The position numbers and the translations under genes were made by a program. Source: Sideroxyarcus sp. (GTDB lineage: Bacteria > Pseudomonadota > Gammaproteobacteria > Burkholderiales > Gallionellaceae). Taken from it: DNA of 64,000 bases. Positions 37,184 through 47,644 of the stretch are shown here, piece by piece. Each line of letters starts with the position of its first letter. The stretch's first letter is position 1. Below the pieces are notes generated by a model that saw only the letters and a list, made by a program, of their open reading frames with translations, did not search any database and was not told the DNA's origin. Where the stretch lies: assembly GCA_030651895.1 (NCBI GenBank), contig JAUSBR010000010.1:1-64000 (forward strand), given 5' to 3'.

Positions 37184-37217
37184 AAACGGGCATCATCCGC
37201 AAGGATGATGCCCGTTT
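37184..37217. terminator. Terminator between the ODP gene and the adk operon
   Basis: 15-bp perfect stem AAACGGGCATCATCC / GGATGATGCCCGTTT with a GCAA tetraloop, then TGTTTTG. It stands between two converging units and could serve both. Confidence 0.93.
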
Positions 37218-37241
37218 GTTTTGCTACGGTACTTTTCGAGA

Positions 37242-37640
37242 TTACAGCGCGTTCACTCCCGCCTGCGCGATTTGCCCGTCCTGGAAGGAACGCACACCGC
37301 TGATACCGAGTCCGCCGATGATGACATCATCGCGTAGCAGCGGTACGCCGCCCTCGGCCGGGATGACGCCGGGCAGGGCGAGGTGGATCAGGCGGCCACT
37401 GAGCACCGCGTCTTCCGATGCCTTGGTGGGGCGCTGGAAGGCCACGGCGGCGTGAGCCTTGGCGATGGCGGTCTCGACACTGCCGAACTGCGTGTCGTGC
37501 CCGCGCTGCAGATAAAGCAGATGGCCGCCATCGTCCACCACCGCGATGACCACTTTCCATTCGTTCTTGAACGCTTCTGCTTCCGCAGCTGCGGCCACAC
37601 GTTTGGCGTCATCCAAAGTAAGGATGGGCTTGGCGGCCAT
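37242..37640 (-). CDS. GlcG/HbpS family (DUF336) heme-binding-like protein
   Basis: 132 residues: ILTLDDAKRVAAAAEAEAFKNEWKVVIAVVDDGGHLLYLQR, then TAIAKAHAAVAF and the C-terminal GGVPLLRDDVIIGGLGISG. This is the GlcG/HbpS fold, seen in heme-binding and glycolate-utilisation proteins. No signal peptide is visible. Two in-frame ATGs exist: 37646 overlaps the adk stop but sits one base from GGGAG, while 37640 has 7-nt spacing and is preferred. It is the last gene of the exbB-to-adk operon; the functional link is unclear. Confidence 0.85.
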   Translation of the reverse strand: MAAKPILTLDDAKRVAAAAEAEAFKNEWKVVIAVVDDGGHLLYLQRGHDTQFGSVETAIAKAHAAVAFQRPTKASEDAVLSGRLIHLALPGVIPAEGGVPLLRDDVIIGGLGISGVRSFQDGQIAQAGVNAL

Positions 37641-37642
37641 GC

Positions 37643-39089
<1,447 letters not shown>

Positions 39090-39090
<1 letters not shown>

Positions 39091-39275
39091 CAGAGCGCTT
39101 CGACTTCTTTCGCAGTGAGCTCGCGAGCTTCGTCGGCCAGCATCACCGGGATGTCATCCTTGATCGCGAAGGCCAGCCGGTCAGCCTTGCAGACCAGCTC
39201 CTGCTCGGCTTTGCGATAGACCAGCGGGGATTTGCACAGCGGGCAAACCAGAATGTCGAGAAGTTTTGCATCCAT
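39090..39275 (-). CDS. Trm112/YcaR family small protein
   Basis: 61 residues, [25 protein letters not shown] and onward. CPLC is a partial zinc-knuckle; a second Cys is at LVCK. Homologues sit between lpxK and kdsB in many proteobacteria. Their role is not settled; eukaryotic Trm112 is a methyltransferase activator. The gene overlaps its neighbours by one base on each side. Confidence 0.93.
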
Positions 39276-40258
39276 TATGGCGTGACCTTTTCAAGGATAA
39301 GTTGTGTGAGGGCGGGGCTGACCTGCGCATCCACACGCAGCACCCAGCATCTCTCGGTGGCGAACGCAGCGCATTTTACCGCATCTTTTTCGGTCATGAG
39401 TATCGCATCCGCATCGTCGAAGGCGATATCGGACGGAGTATAGCGATGGTGATCCGGGAAAGGATGCAGCTGTGCGTTCAGTCCGAGACGCTCCAGCTGG
39501 GTGAAGAAACGTTGCGGATGTCCGATCCCCGCGATTGCATGCAGGCGCAGCTTTGCGAATTCTGCGGCAGTGACGACGCGTTCAGGATTGAGCAGATTGT
39601 AGAAACTCGTGCCGGCCAGTTGCATGGCGAATTCGTCGCCGTGCGTCTCCCCGCCGTTGACCACCACCGCGTCAGACTTGTGCAAACGCGAGACCGGTTC
39701 GCGCAGCGGACCGGCGGGCAGCAACAGACCGTTGCCAAAGCGGCGCGCGCCATCCACGACGACGATCTCTGCACTGCGCTGCAAACGGTAATGCTGCAAG
39801 CCGTCGTCGGAGAGGATGATGTCGCATTCGGGATGGGCGGCAAGCAGGGCCTGTGCGGCAGCGGGTCGGTTGCGGCCTATCCATACTGGACACAATGCGC
39901 GTTGCGCCATCAGCAGGGGTTCGTCACCGACCAAGTCCGCCGCATCTTCGATTGAGACCTCATGGGGAATGCTGCGCTGCTTACCGTCTTTGGTATAGCC
40001 ACGGCTGACGATGCCGGGATGCCAGCCGTTATCGAGCAGTTGCTGCGCCAACCAGAGCGTGAGCGGCGTCTTGCCGGTACCGCCAACGCTGATGTTTCCA
40101 ATGATGACAACCGGAACAGGTAGTTTGACCGACGCCAGAATCCCGCTGCGATAAAGAAACCGGCGCAGAGCGGAAAGTGCGCCAAACAACAGACTGAGCG
40201 GGTAGAGCAGCAGGTGGAGCGGCGAGAGGCGATACCAGTGGTGTTGCAGCCGCTCCAT
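39275..40258 (-). CDS. lpxK: Tetraacyldisaccharide 4'-kinase
   Basis: 327 residues. It phosphorylates the 4' position of the lipid A precursor at the inner membrane. The P-loop [21 protein letters not shown] is near residue 54, preceded by an N-terminal membrane-associated helix ([25 protein letters not shown]). Other motifs are [15 protein letters not shown] and MTEKDAVKC near the end. It lies in an LPS and energy-transduction operon with exbB/exbD upstream and kdsB downstream. Confidence 0.97.
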   Translation of the reverse strand: MERLQHHWYRLSPLHLLLYPLSLLFGALSALRRFLYRSGILASVKLPVPVVIIGNISVGGTGKTPLTLWLAQQLLDNGWHPGIVSRGYTKDGKQRSIPHEVSIEDAADLVGDEPLLMAQRALCPVWIGRNRPAAAQALLAAHPECDIILSDDGLQHYRLQRSAEIVVVDGARRFGNGLLLPAGPLREPVSRLHKSDAVVVNGGETHGDEFAMQLAGTSFYNLLNPERVVTAAEFAKLRLHAIAGIGHPQRFFTQLERLGLNAQLHPFPDHHRYTPSDIAFDDADAILMTEKDAVKCAAFATERCWVLRVDAQVSPALTQLILEKVTP

Positions 40259-40267
40259 AGGGTGGGA

Positions 40268-40693
40268 TTACTTATTCGGCTGGTTCTGGGTGGTGAAGGT
40301 GATGCGGCCGAATCCCGCGATGCGCGCGGCTTCCATGATGTTGATGACGGATTGGTGGGTAGCCTTGGCATCGCCGTTGATGACAATAGTCGGGTCGGTC
40401 TGGTCGCCCGCTGCCTTGCGCAGTGCTTCGGCAAAATCGACCACGTTGCTGAACGGGGTGCGCACGCTGTTCACTGCGTAGTGGTCCGAGGCATCCACCG
40501 CGACATGGATCGGTTTGCTGGATGCAAGCGCGGTTTCCTCGCCGGAAGCCTGTGGCAGGTTGATCTGCAACTGGGCGAAGTTCGAGTAGCTGGTGGTGAC
40601 CATCAGGAAGATCAGGATCACCAGCAGCACATCGAGCATCGGGATCAGGTTGATCTCCGGTTCTTCACGAGTGCGTCCGCGCCTAAAGTTCAT
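40268..40693 (-). CDS. exbD: Biopolymer transport protein ExbD/TolR family
   Basis: 141 residues from ATG 40693 (MNFRRGRTREEPEINLIPMLDVLLVILIFLMVTT). One N-terminal helix (about 18-38) carries the proton-channel Asp in PMLDVLLVI. The periplasmic domain follows. With ExbB it energises TonB, needed by the three TonB-dependent receptors here. A ten-residue longer start (40720) is less likely; GGG lies just before 40693. lpxK starts 9 nt past its stop. Confidence 0.93.
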   Translation of the reverse strand: MNFRRGRTREEPEINLIPMLDVLLVILIFLMVTTSYSNFAQLQINLPQASGEETALASSKPIHVAVDASDHYAVNSVRTPFSNVVDFAEALRKAAGDQTDPTIVINGDAKATHQSVINIMEAARIAGFGRITFTTQNQPNK

Positions 40694-40703
40694 TTCCCGA
40701 CCC

Positions 40704-41309
40704 TTACTTGCGTTCGCCATGGACGACTTCCACCAGCTTGATGGCCTGCTGCTCCATCTCGATGGTCAGGCTGTCGACCTGGGCGCGGAAATGACGATAA
40801 GAGATCATGCTGGGGATGGCGACGATCAGACCAAATGCCGTGTTGTACAGGGCGACCGAGATGCCGTGCGCCAGTTCGGCGGGAGCTGCGCCGCCCGCGT
40901 TCTGCGAGCCGAAGATCTCGATCATGCCGACCACCGTGCCGAACAGGCCGAGCAGCGGGCTGATGGAGGCGATGGTGCCGATGGTGGTGAGGAACTTCTC
41001 CAACTGGTGGGTTGCGGAACGTCCTGCCTCTTCGATCGATTCCTTCATGACCTCGGGTGCGCTCTTGATATTCTTCAATCCGGCGGCGAACACCATACCC
41101 AGCGGCGAACCTTCGCTCAGGCGGGTCAGCATCTGCTGGCTGACGCCTTTCTGCTTGAGTTCCTGAACCACCTCATCAAGCAGTTGCGGCGGAACGATCT
41201 TCTTGCGGCGCAGGAAGAGTGCGCGTTCGGTGATGAGTGCGACTGCGACCAGAGATGCGATGATGAGTAACCAGATGGGCCAACCGGCGGCTTGGACTAG
41301 AGTGAACAC
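40704..41309 (-). CDS. exbB: ExbB/TolQ/MotA proton channel protein
   Basis: 201 residues from a GTG at 41309 (start seen as VFTLVQAAGWPIWLLIIASLVAVALITERALF). GGAG lies 7 nt upstream, so this GTG is preferred over the longer start at 41438, which would need an unsupported 43-residue extension. Three helices are visible, including EKFLTTIGTIASISPLLGLFGTVVGMIEIFGS and SVALYNTAFGLIVAIPSMISYRHF. It pairs with ExbD 10 nt downstream. ExbB-ExbD directly upstream of lpxK is a typical betaproteobacterial order. Confidence 0.92.
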   Translation of the reverse strand: MFTLVQAAGWPIWLLIIASLVAVALITERALFLRRKKIVPPQLLDEVVQELKQKGVSQQMLTRLSEGSPLGMVFAAGLKNIKSAPEVMKESIEEAGRSATHQLEKFLTTIGTIASISPLLGLFGTVVGMIEIFGSQNAGGAAPAELAHGISVALYNTAFGLIVAIPSMISYRHFRAQVDSLTIEMEQQAIKLVEVVHGERK

Positions 41310-41704
41310 GTAACGTCTCCGCAAAGTATGCTTAAATTCGAAGGCGGCACTGTATCTTGTAGCCCATGATTGAGCAAGGTGAGAAGCGGCGCTTTGAGCT
41401 AACTTGAAGCTGCGTAAGCGATTTGTTTTCTTATGCACAAAATCTGTGGATAACTTTGTGCATGAAATGCCGCAATGGATGCTGCAAGCCCTGTATTGAA
41501 GCCCTTTCGCAATAATCGCCCAAAAAATATACCGCGATAATTAATTGCAAAAACAATGAGATACTGTAAGTTGTAATTCTCTGTGGCGGCGAATGCCATG
41601 GAAGCGGCGATTTTGCTGGGGTTGTGGATTGTAATGAGTTTGTCAATATGCCATTTGGCCTAGTTTGATGAAAAATATTTTTCTGAACTGAACGCGGATT
41701 GTGC
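41310..41704. other. Divergent intergenic region with DnaA-like boxes
   Basis: A 395-nt gap between exbB (minus) and xseA (plus). It is AT-rich in its right half and has no supportable ORF. It holds a perfect inverted repeat around a consensus DnaA box, listed separately. Promoters for both genes must lie here. Confidence 0.7.
41431..41463. promoter_or_regulatory. DnaA-box cluster within an inverted repeat
   Basis: TTATGCACA (41431-41439) fits TTATNCACA. TGTGGATAA (41445-41453) is the exact complement of TTATCCACA. ATGCACAAA (41433-41441) is mirrored by TTTGTGCAT (41455-41463). This may be a DnaA-responsive promoter site or a DnaA-titration site. No dnaA, dnaN or other origin gene is present, so a replication origin is not claimed. 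Confidence 0.55.
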
Positions 41705-43045
41705 ATGGGAATGGATAAGAACCGGATATTGAGCGTGCGCGAATTGAATCTCGCGGCGAAACAAATAATTGAAAGCGGGCTGCCCCTCTTGTGGGTGCGC
41801 GGCGAGATATCCAATTTCGTCAGCGCCGCCTCCGGGCACTGGTATTTTTCGCTCAAGGACGAGGCCGCGCAGGTGCGCTGTGTGATGTTCCGTCATAAAA
41901 GTCAGTATCTGGATTTCAAGCCCGCGAACGGCATGCAGGTGGAAGTGCTGGCGCTAGCCAGCTTGTATGAGGCACGCGGCGATTTCCAGTTGAACCTCGA
42001 AAAGATGCGACCAGCCGGTCTGGGTGCTTTATTCGAGGCGTTCGAACGGCTGAAGTCCAAGCTGGAAGCAGAGGGCCTGTTCGACGAAGAGCGCAAACGT
42101 GACCTGCCCTTGCTGCCCAGACAGGTCGGCATCGTCACCTCGCCGCAGGCAGCGGCACTGCGCGATGTGCTGAGAACGCTGGCCAACCGCATGCCGAACG
42201 TGCCGGTCTTGTTGTATCCGACGCCGGTGCAGGGAGAAGGTGCGGCGCAGAAGATCGCACAGGCGATCAAGACGGCCAACCAGCGCGCCGAGTGCGATGT
42301 GCTCATCGTCTGTCGCGGCGGCGGCAGTATCGAGGATCTGTGGGCGTTCAACGAGGAAGTGGTGGCGCGCGCCATCGCAGCCAGCCATATCCCGATGGTG
42401 AGCGGGGTGGGGCACGAGACCGACTTCACCATCGCCGATTTCGTCGCCGACCTGCGCGCGGCCACGCCGACGGCGGCGGCGCAGGCCGTGGTGCCGGACC
42501 GGCAGGAACTGCGCCAGCGTCTGGATCAATTCCGGCGGCACCTGCTGCGCGCTGCGTCGCGCCGGTTCGAGCAAGGCATGCAACAGGTGGATTTCCTGCA
42601 ACGGCGGCTGGTGCATCCCGCACAGCGCATACAACAACAGTCGGAACGGCTGGCGGCATTGCTGCAACGCATGCGGCTTGCCCATGCCTATGCCGTGCAG
42701 CATCAGCAAGGGCGCTGGAGTTCCCTGTGGCAGCGTTTGCGCGGGCAGTTGCCGGACGTGGCGCGATTGCGGGAACAGCAAACCAGCCACGCACGGCGCA
42801 TAAACGCAGCGATGCGGCGCACGCTTGACCGGCATGATGCACGGCTGAGCGCATTGCAGCAGCATCTGCAACTGCTCGATCCGAAACAGGTACTGGCGCG
42901 CGGTTACAGCATGGTGCGCGACGCGCAGGGCAACATCGTGCAGAACAGCGAAGACATCGCCCTGGGAGAGAAACTGGACATCACTTTCGCGCAGGGTGCA
43001 GCGAGGGCGGTGGTGCAGGAAAAGAGCGGCCCGCAGGCGGATTAG
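41705..43045 (+). CDS. xseA: Exodeoxyribonuclease VII large subunit
   Basis: About 446 residues. With the small subunit XseB it digests single-stranded DNA from both ends. An N-terminal OB fold (ILSVRELNLAAKQIIESGLPLLWVRGEISNF) is followed by the nuclease domain with GIVTSPQAAALRDVLRTL, VLIVCRGGGSIEDLWAFNEE and VSGVGHETDFTIADFVADLRAATPTAAA. The rest is a Gln/Arg-rich helical region typical of the C-terminal half. ATGs at 41705 and 41711 are both possible and a strong RBS is absent. The arn genes follow 41 nt downstream. Confidence 0.96.
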   Translation: MGMDKNRILSVRELNLAAKQIIESGLPLLWVRGEISNFVSAASGHWYFSLKDEAAQVRCVMFRHKSQYLDFKPANGMQVEVLALASLYEARGDFQLNLEKMRPAGLGALFEAFERLKSKLEAEGLFDEERKRDLPLLPRQVGIVTSPQAAALRDVLRTLANRMPNVPVLLYPTPVQGEGAAQKIAQAIKTANQRAECDVLIVCRGGGSIEDLWAFNEEVVARAIAASHIPMVSGVGHETDFTIADFVADLRAATPTAAAQAVVPDRQELRQRLDQFRRHLLRAASRRFEQGMQQVDFLQRRLVHPAQRIQQQSERLAALLQRMRLAHAYAVQHQQGRWSSLWQRLRGQLPDVARLREQQTSHARRINAAMRRTLDRHDARLSALQQHLQLLDPKQVLARGYSMVRDAQGNIVQNSEDIALGEKLDITFAQGAARAVVQEKSGPQAD

Positions 43046-43086
43046 GTTAAAATCCGCGCCTGTTATCAACCCCCTGATTTTTCCTT

Positions 43087-44733
43087 ATGAAGAATGACAT
43101 TTCCCGCCGCGGGCTGTGGCTGATGTTGCTGGCCCTCGTGATCATCTGGTTCGGCAACCTCGAATACCGCAAGCTGGTGAAGCCCGACGAAGGCCGCTAC
43201 GCCGAGATCCCGCGCGAAATGGTGGTGAGCGGAGACTGGACGACCCCGCGCCTCAACGAACTCAAGTACTTCGAGAAACCGCCGCTGCAATACTGGGCGA
43301 CCGCCACTGCCTATACAGTGTTCGGGGAGCATCAATGGACCTCGCGCCTGTGGGCGGCATTGACCGGATTCGCCGGGGTGCTGCTGGCCTGGTTCGCCGG
43401 AACACGACTGTTCGGACGCCAAGCCGGTATCTACTCCGCGCTGCTGCTCGGCAGCAGCATGCTGTATTCGATGATGGCGCACATCAACACGCTGGATATG
43501 GGCGTGACCTTATTCATCACACTTGGCATCTTCTCCTTGCTCATCGCGCAGAAGGAAGAGCGCCCACCGCAGCGGCGCAACTGGATGTGGCTGGCCTGGG
43601 CCGGGCTGGCACTGGCGGTGTTGAGCAAAGGGCTGATGGGGCTTATCCTGCCGGGCGCTGCTTTATTCCTGTACTCGGTATTCAATCGCGACATCATCAT
43701 CTGGAAACGCATGCACTGGTTCAGCGGACTGGCGGTGTTCCTGCTGATCGCCGCTCCCTGGTTCGTGCTGGTGATCAAAGCGAATCCGGAGTTCTTCGAC
43801 CGTTTCTTCATCTACGAACACTACACACGCTTCACTTCCAAGGTGCACGGGCGCTATCAGCCCTGGTATTACTTCGTGCCGGTGTTGGCGCTAGGCATGC
43901 TGCCCTGGCTGTTCGTGATGTTCGATGCGCTGCTGCGCACCTGGAAGAACACGACACAGCAGGTGCGTGAGTTCAGCCCGGAGCGTTTCCTGCTGGTGTG
44001 GGCGGTGTTCATCTATTTCTTCTTCTCCATCTCCGGTTCCAAGCTGCCGTCGTACCTGTTGCCGATGTTCCCGGCGCTGGCTTTGCTGATGGGCAAGCAG
44101 ATCGCCGAGATGGAATCGCGGCGACTGTTCTGGCTGATCCTGCCGGTGTTGTTTATTGCGGCTATCCTGCTCGGTCTGGCACCGTTTACCGCCAAAACTG
44201 CCGATACGCCGCTGCAGCTGGAGTTGTATAGCGCATACGCCATCTGGCTGACAGTCGCAGCGGCAGTGTGGGTCACCGGTATCGTTGCGGGGCTATGGCT
44301 GTTGCGCCGCGAGAACAAGATAGCAGCGGTAATCGTGCTGGCTTTCTCATCACTGATTGCGGCGCAGATCGGCACGTCCGGGCATAACACCGCGGCGCGC
44401 GACCGTTCTGCTTACCATGTGGCCGAAGCCATCATGCCGTATGTGAAACCGGACATCCCGTTCTATTCCGTCATGTATTACGAGCAAACGCTGCCGTTCT
44501 ACATCAAGCGTACTTTCACGCTGGTGCAGTATCAGGATGAGATGGATTTCGGCATCCAGCAGGAACCGGAGAAATGGATTCCGGATCTGGCTGGCTTTGC
44601 CGAGCGCTGGAACAAGGACAAGGAAGCGCTGGCCATCGTGCAGATGCACCGTTACCCTGAAGTGGAAGCCCTGCATCTGCCGATGCAGGAGATATTCCGC
44701 GACGAACATTTTGTGGTGGTGAAGAAACCATGA
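43087..44733 (+). CDS. ArnT-like membrane glycosyltransferase
   Basis: 548 residues, PMT/ArnT family, with about 12 membrane helices. The catalytic Asp/Glu lie in KPDEGRYAEIPREMVVSGDWTTPRLNELKYFEKPPLQYW near residue 35. ArnT moves 4-amino-4-deoxy-L-arabinose from undecaprenyl phosphate to lipid A in the periplasm, giving polymyxin resistance. The arn genes follow directly and support this role. The next gene starts inside its last codons (4-nt overlap). Confidence 0.93.
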   Translation: MKNDISRRGLWLMLLALVIIWFGNLEYRKLVKPDEGRYAEIPREMVVSGDWTTPRLNELKYFEKPPLQYWATATAYTVFGEHQWTSRLWAALTGFAGVLLAWFAGTRLFGRQAGIYSALLLGSSMLYSMMAHINTLDMGVTLFITLGIFSLLIAQKEERPPQRRNWMWLAWAGLALAVLSKGLMGLILPGAALFLYSVFNRDIIIWKRMHWFSGLAVFLLIAAPWFVLVIKANPEFFDRFFIYEHYTRFTSKVHGRYQPWYYFVPVLALGMLPWLFVMFDALLRTWKNTTQQVREFSPERFLLVWAVFIYFFFSISGSKLPSYLLPMFPALALLMGKQIAEMESRRLFWLILPVLFIAAILLGLAPFTAKTADTPLQLELYSAYAIWLTVAAAVWVTGIVAGLWLLRRENKIAAVIVLAFSSLIAAQIGTSGHNTAARDRSAYHVAEAIMPYVKPDIPFYSVMYYEQTLPFYIKRTFTLVQYQDEMDFGIQQEPEKWIPDLAGFAERWNKDKEALAIVQMHRYPEVEALHLPMQEIFRDEHFVVVKKP

Positions 44734-45101
44734 ATCTGGTCAGCTTTAGTTTGATCTTCGCGGGCGTGATGCTCAATGCCGCCGCGCAGATATTGATGAA
44801 GGCGGGCACCAATACCGTCGGCCATTTCGAGTTCAGCGCGGCGAACGTGCTGCCCATCGGCTGGAAACTGGCGACAGAGTGGCACATCGTCACCGCGCTG
44901 TTCTGCTACGGCATCAGCGTGGTGGTGTGGATCCTCGCGCTGTCGCGTGTGCCGGTCAGCATCGCCTTCCCCATGCTGTCGATGGCCTATGTGGTCAATG
45001 CCATTGCGGCGTATTACCTGCTGGGTGAACCGTTCAGCGCAACCAAACTGGCCGGCATGGCCGTCATCATCGTCGGCGTCATCATCATTTCGAGAGCCTG
45101 A
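44730..45101 (+). CDS. Small EamA/SMR-type membrane protein, ArnE/ArnF-like
   Basis: 123 residues with four membrane helices (for example LVSFSLIFAGVMLNAAAQILMKAG, then a loop, and LAGMAVIIVGVIIISRA). ArnE and ArnF together flip undecaprenyl-phosphate-L-Ara4N. Only one such gene is here, so it may form a homodimer, or a second copy may lie elsewhere. It overlaps arnT by 4 nt and precedes arnB by 2 nt. Confidence 0.85.
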   Translation: MNLVSFSLIFAGVMLNAAAQILMKAGTNTVGHFEFSAANVLPIGWKLATEWHIVTALFCYGISVVVWILALSRVPVSIAFPMLSMAYVVNAIAAYYLLGEPFSATKLAGMAVIIVGVIIISRA

Positions 45102-45103
45102 GC

Positions 45104-46225
45104 ATGTCTGAATTCCTTCCGTTCACCAAACCCTGCATCGACGAAGCCGCCATCGCCGCCGTCGGCGACGTGCTGCGTTCCGGCTGGATAACCTCCGGCC
45201 CCAAAGTGCAGGAGTTCGAGAAACAACTCTCGGCTTATTTCGGCGGGCGTCCGGTGCGCACCTTCAACTCCGGTACTTGCACCATGGAGATCGCCCTGCG
45301 CATCGCGGGTATAGGCGCGGGCGATGAAGTCATCACGACGCCCATCTCCTGGGTGGCGACATCCAATGTCATCCTCGAAGTCGGCGCGACGCCGGTGTTC
45401 GCGGATATCGACCCGGTCACCCGCAACATCGACCTGGACAAGGTCGAGGCTGCGATCACGCCGAAGACCCGCGCCATCATTCCGGTAGATCTGTCCGGCC
45501 TGCCGGTGGACCGCGACAGGCTGTACGCCATCGCCGCCAAACACAAGCTGCGTGTGGTGGAAGATGCCGCGCAGGCCATCGGTTCGCTGTGGAACGGCAA
45601 GCGCATCGGCAGCTTCGGTGATTTCGTCTCGTTCAGCTTTCAGGCCAACAAGAACCTCACCACTACCGAAGGTGGCTGTCTGGTGCTGAACAACGAGGAT
45701 GAAGCGCGGCTCGCGGAAAAATATCGCCTGCAAGGCGTCACGCGAAGCGGCTTCGATGGCATGGATGTGGACGTGCTGGGCGGCAAATACAACATGACCG
45801 ACGTGGCTGCCGCCATTGGTCTGAACCAGTTGCCGCAACTGGACGCCATTACCGCACGTCGTCATGCGCTGGCCAAACATTACTTCGCCACCTTTGGTAC
45901 GGATTTCGAGAAACAGACCGGTGCGCAGCTGCCAATCCCCAATTTCGAGAATACCAACTGGCACATGTTCCAGCTTGTGCTACCGCAAGGCGTGGTACGC
46001 GCGGAGTTCATGGAAAAGATGAAAGCGCACAATATCGGCTGCGGTGTGCATTACCCGCCCATCCACCTGTTCCAGATGTACCGTGCGCGCGGCTTTAAGG
46101 AAGGCATGTTCCCCAACGCCGAAAGCGTGGGGCGGCGCATCGTCAGCCTGCCCATGTTTCCCAGGATGGGCGATGCTGACGTTGGTCGAGTTGTGACCGC
46201 TGTACGCGAAGTGCTGGCCGGCTAG
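45104..46225 (+). CDS. arnB: UDP-4-amino-4-deoxy-L-arabinose aminotransferase (ArnB, DegT/DnrJ family)
   Basis: 373-residue PLP aminotransferase. The PLP lysine is in SFSFQANKNLTTTEGGCLV (near residue 188). VEDAAQAIGSLWNGKRIGSFGDFVSFS and GGKYNMTDVAAAIGLNQLPQLD are typical ArnB segments. It converts UDP-4-ketopentose to UDP-L-Ara4N. It has arn neighbours on both sides, but the minus-strand chemoreceptor gene begins its 3' end 25 nt after arnB, breaking the plus-strand operon. Confidence 0.94.
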   Translation: MSEFLPFTKPCIDEAAIAAVGDVLRSGWITSGPKVQEFEKQLSAYFGGRPVRTFNSGTCTMEIALRIAGIGAGDEVITTPISWVATSNVILEVGATPVFADIDPVTRNIDLDKVEAAITPKTRAIIPVDLSGLPVDRDRLYAIAAKHKLRVVEDAAQAIGSLWNGKRIGSFGDFVSFSFQANKNLTTTEGGCLVLNNEDEARLAEKYRLQGVTRSGFDGMDVDVLGGKYNMTDVAAAIGLNQLPQLDAITARRHALAKHYFATFGTDFEKQTGAQLPIPNFENTNWHMFQLVLPQGVVRAEFMEKMKAHNIGCGVHYPPIHLFQMYRARGFKEGMFPNAESVGRRIVSLPMFPRMGDADVGRVVTAVREVLAG

Positions 46226-46250
46226 AGGGGGCCGAGCGCCACAACCGAGC

Positions 46251-47405
46251 TCAATGTTTGGTTGCCTGCATCGACTCCCTGCATTCCCGGTAATCGTCCG
46301 AGTTGATATTTTCCTTGCCGCTCTCGGCAATGATCTCCAGCGTCTCGAGCACCTTGAAGCTGGCTTTTTCCATTTCGGCGATGGCTTCCAGGCCTTCTTT
46401 GTAGCGCCCCTCGTGGTAATGGGTGACTGCCTCTACGCCAAGCCGGTGGAAATGCTGATGCGGTTCCTCCATTTCGCGAAAGCCGTGCAGCTTGGAAAAA
46501 CAGTGGTGCCCCTCTCCCTCGTAATACCATTTGCCCAGTCGGCAGCCTTTGTGGCTGGCGAACTCGTCCGGATGTTTGGTTGAGGTGCCGAGGAACACTT
46601 TGTAGATTTCGAACTTGAACACCAGATGGTCCATTTTGGCGACTTCGATGAAGGAGCGCAGGGCGGTGGTGCCGATGGCACTCTTCATCTCGACGGTGAC
46701 CTGCATCAGTTCCTTCATGCTGCTGACCGCCTGCTGTCCGTCTTTATGGAATCCTTCAGCCTGCTGCGGGCTTACTTCCACCAGCGCTTTGACTGCCGAT
46801 GTCTCTTTCTGGATCGCGCTGACCAGTTGGCCGATCTCGCTGGTGGCGGTTGAGGTGCGCTCGGCCAGTTTGCGGACTTCGTCGGCGACGACGGCGAAAC
46901 CGCGGCCCTGTTCGCCCGCGCGCGCGGCCTCGATGGCGGCATTCAGCGCCAGCAGATTGGTCTGGTCGGCGATTTCCTTGATGAGTTTGACGATGCCGCC
47001 AATCTGACTGGTGCGTTCGTTAAGGTGGTCGACGCTGGCGGCGGTCTCCACGGTCTTTTCCGACATCTTCTGCAGATTGCTGGCGATGCGCTCGACGGCG
47101 ACCAGGTTCATGCTCAGTGCACCCGTGGTCTGGCCGATATGCTCGTTCTCCTGTTTCATGGTGTGCGCCAGGGTGGCCAGTGTGGACTGGATCTCTTTGG
47201 CGGATTCGCAGTAAGAATTCATATGCTGGAACAGTCCTTCATGCATGACGATCAGCTCGGTGCTGTTGTTGAATCTGGCGATGACCGATTCGTGCTGCTG
47301 TTGCAGGCTGATGACGTTGTTTTCCCGCTCGTCCAGCAATTGTTCGAAATCGCGCAGTTTTTCCTTCAGCGTCGCTACTTCTTGCTTGTAACCGTTATTG
47401 AACAT
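46251..47405 (-). CDS. Methyl-accepting chemotaxis-type protein with CZB domain
   Basis: 384 residues, no membrane helix, so a soluble cytoplasmic receptor. The signalling tip is complete: [45 protein letters not shown]. An N-terminal coiled coil ([28 protein letters not shown]) precedes it. The C-terminal CZB (zinc-binding) domain has [22 protein letters not shown] and PHQHFHRLG, which fit the His-Cys-His-His ligand set. Start 47405 (MFNNGYKQE) has GGGAG 8 nt upstream; an upstream in-frame extension to 47588 is not supported. It is antisense inside the arn cluster and alone among chemotaxis genes here. Confidence 0.92.
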   Translation of the reverse strand: MFNNGYKQEVATLKEKLRDFEQLLDERENNVISLQQQHESVIARFNNSTELIVMHEGLFQHMNSYCESAKEIQSTLATLAHTMKQENEHIGQTTGALSMNLVAVERIASNLQKMSEKTVETAASVDHLNERTSQIGGIVKLIKEIADQTNLLALNAAIEAARAGEQGRGFAVVADEVRKLAERTSTATSEIGQLVSAIQKETSAVKALVEVSPQQAEGFHKDGQQAVSSMKELMQVTVEMKSAIGTTALRSFIEVAKMDHLVFKFEIYKVFLGTSTKHPDEFASHKGCRLGKWYYEGEGHHCFSKLHGFREMEEPHQHFHRLGVEAVTHYHEGRYKEGLEAIAEMEKASFKVLETLEIIAESGKENINSDDYRECRESMQATKH

Positions 47406-47644
47406 TTTGGGCTCCCTCGTTGGTTTTTTTGGCCTATCCATTCTTCCGGCCGCATCAGCTTCGAATGAACAAGCCATTCGCCTATGCGGATATGGAAGGT
47501 ATCGGCAATGCCCATGAGGAATCAATATGCCAAAAGGTCTAGATAAATATATAGATAGCCACCCCCTTCGGGTTAGGCCTTGTGTCATGTCCCCAACATG
47601 GCGGATTTCGCTAACCCCATGCTCTGCGGTAGAATGCCACCCTT

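Noticed and set aside
40704-41438. Longer ExbB start at 41438
   Set aside because: The extra 43 residues are basic and unlike the family. The GTG at 41309 has a GGAG RBS 7 nt upstream and gives the expected N-terminus.
41431-41463. Chromosomal replication origin
   Set aside because: Only a few DnaA-like boxes and no dnaA, dnaN, gidA or parAB neighbours; kept as a DnaA-box cluster only.
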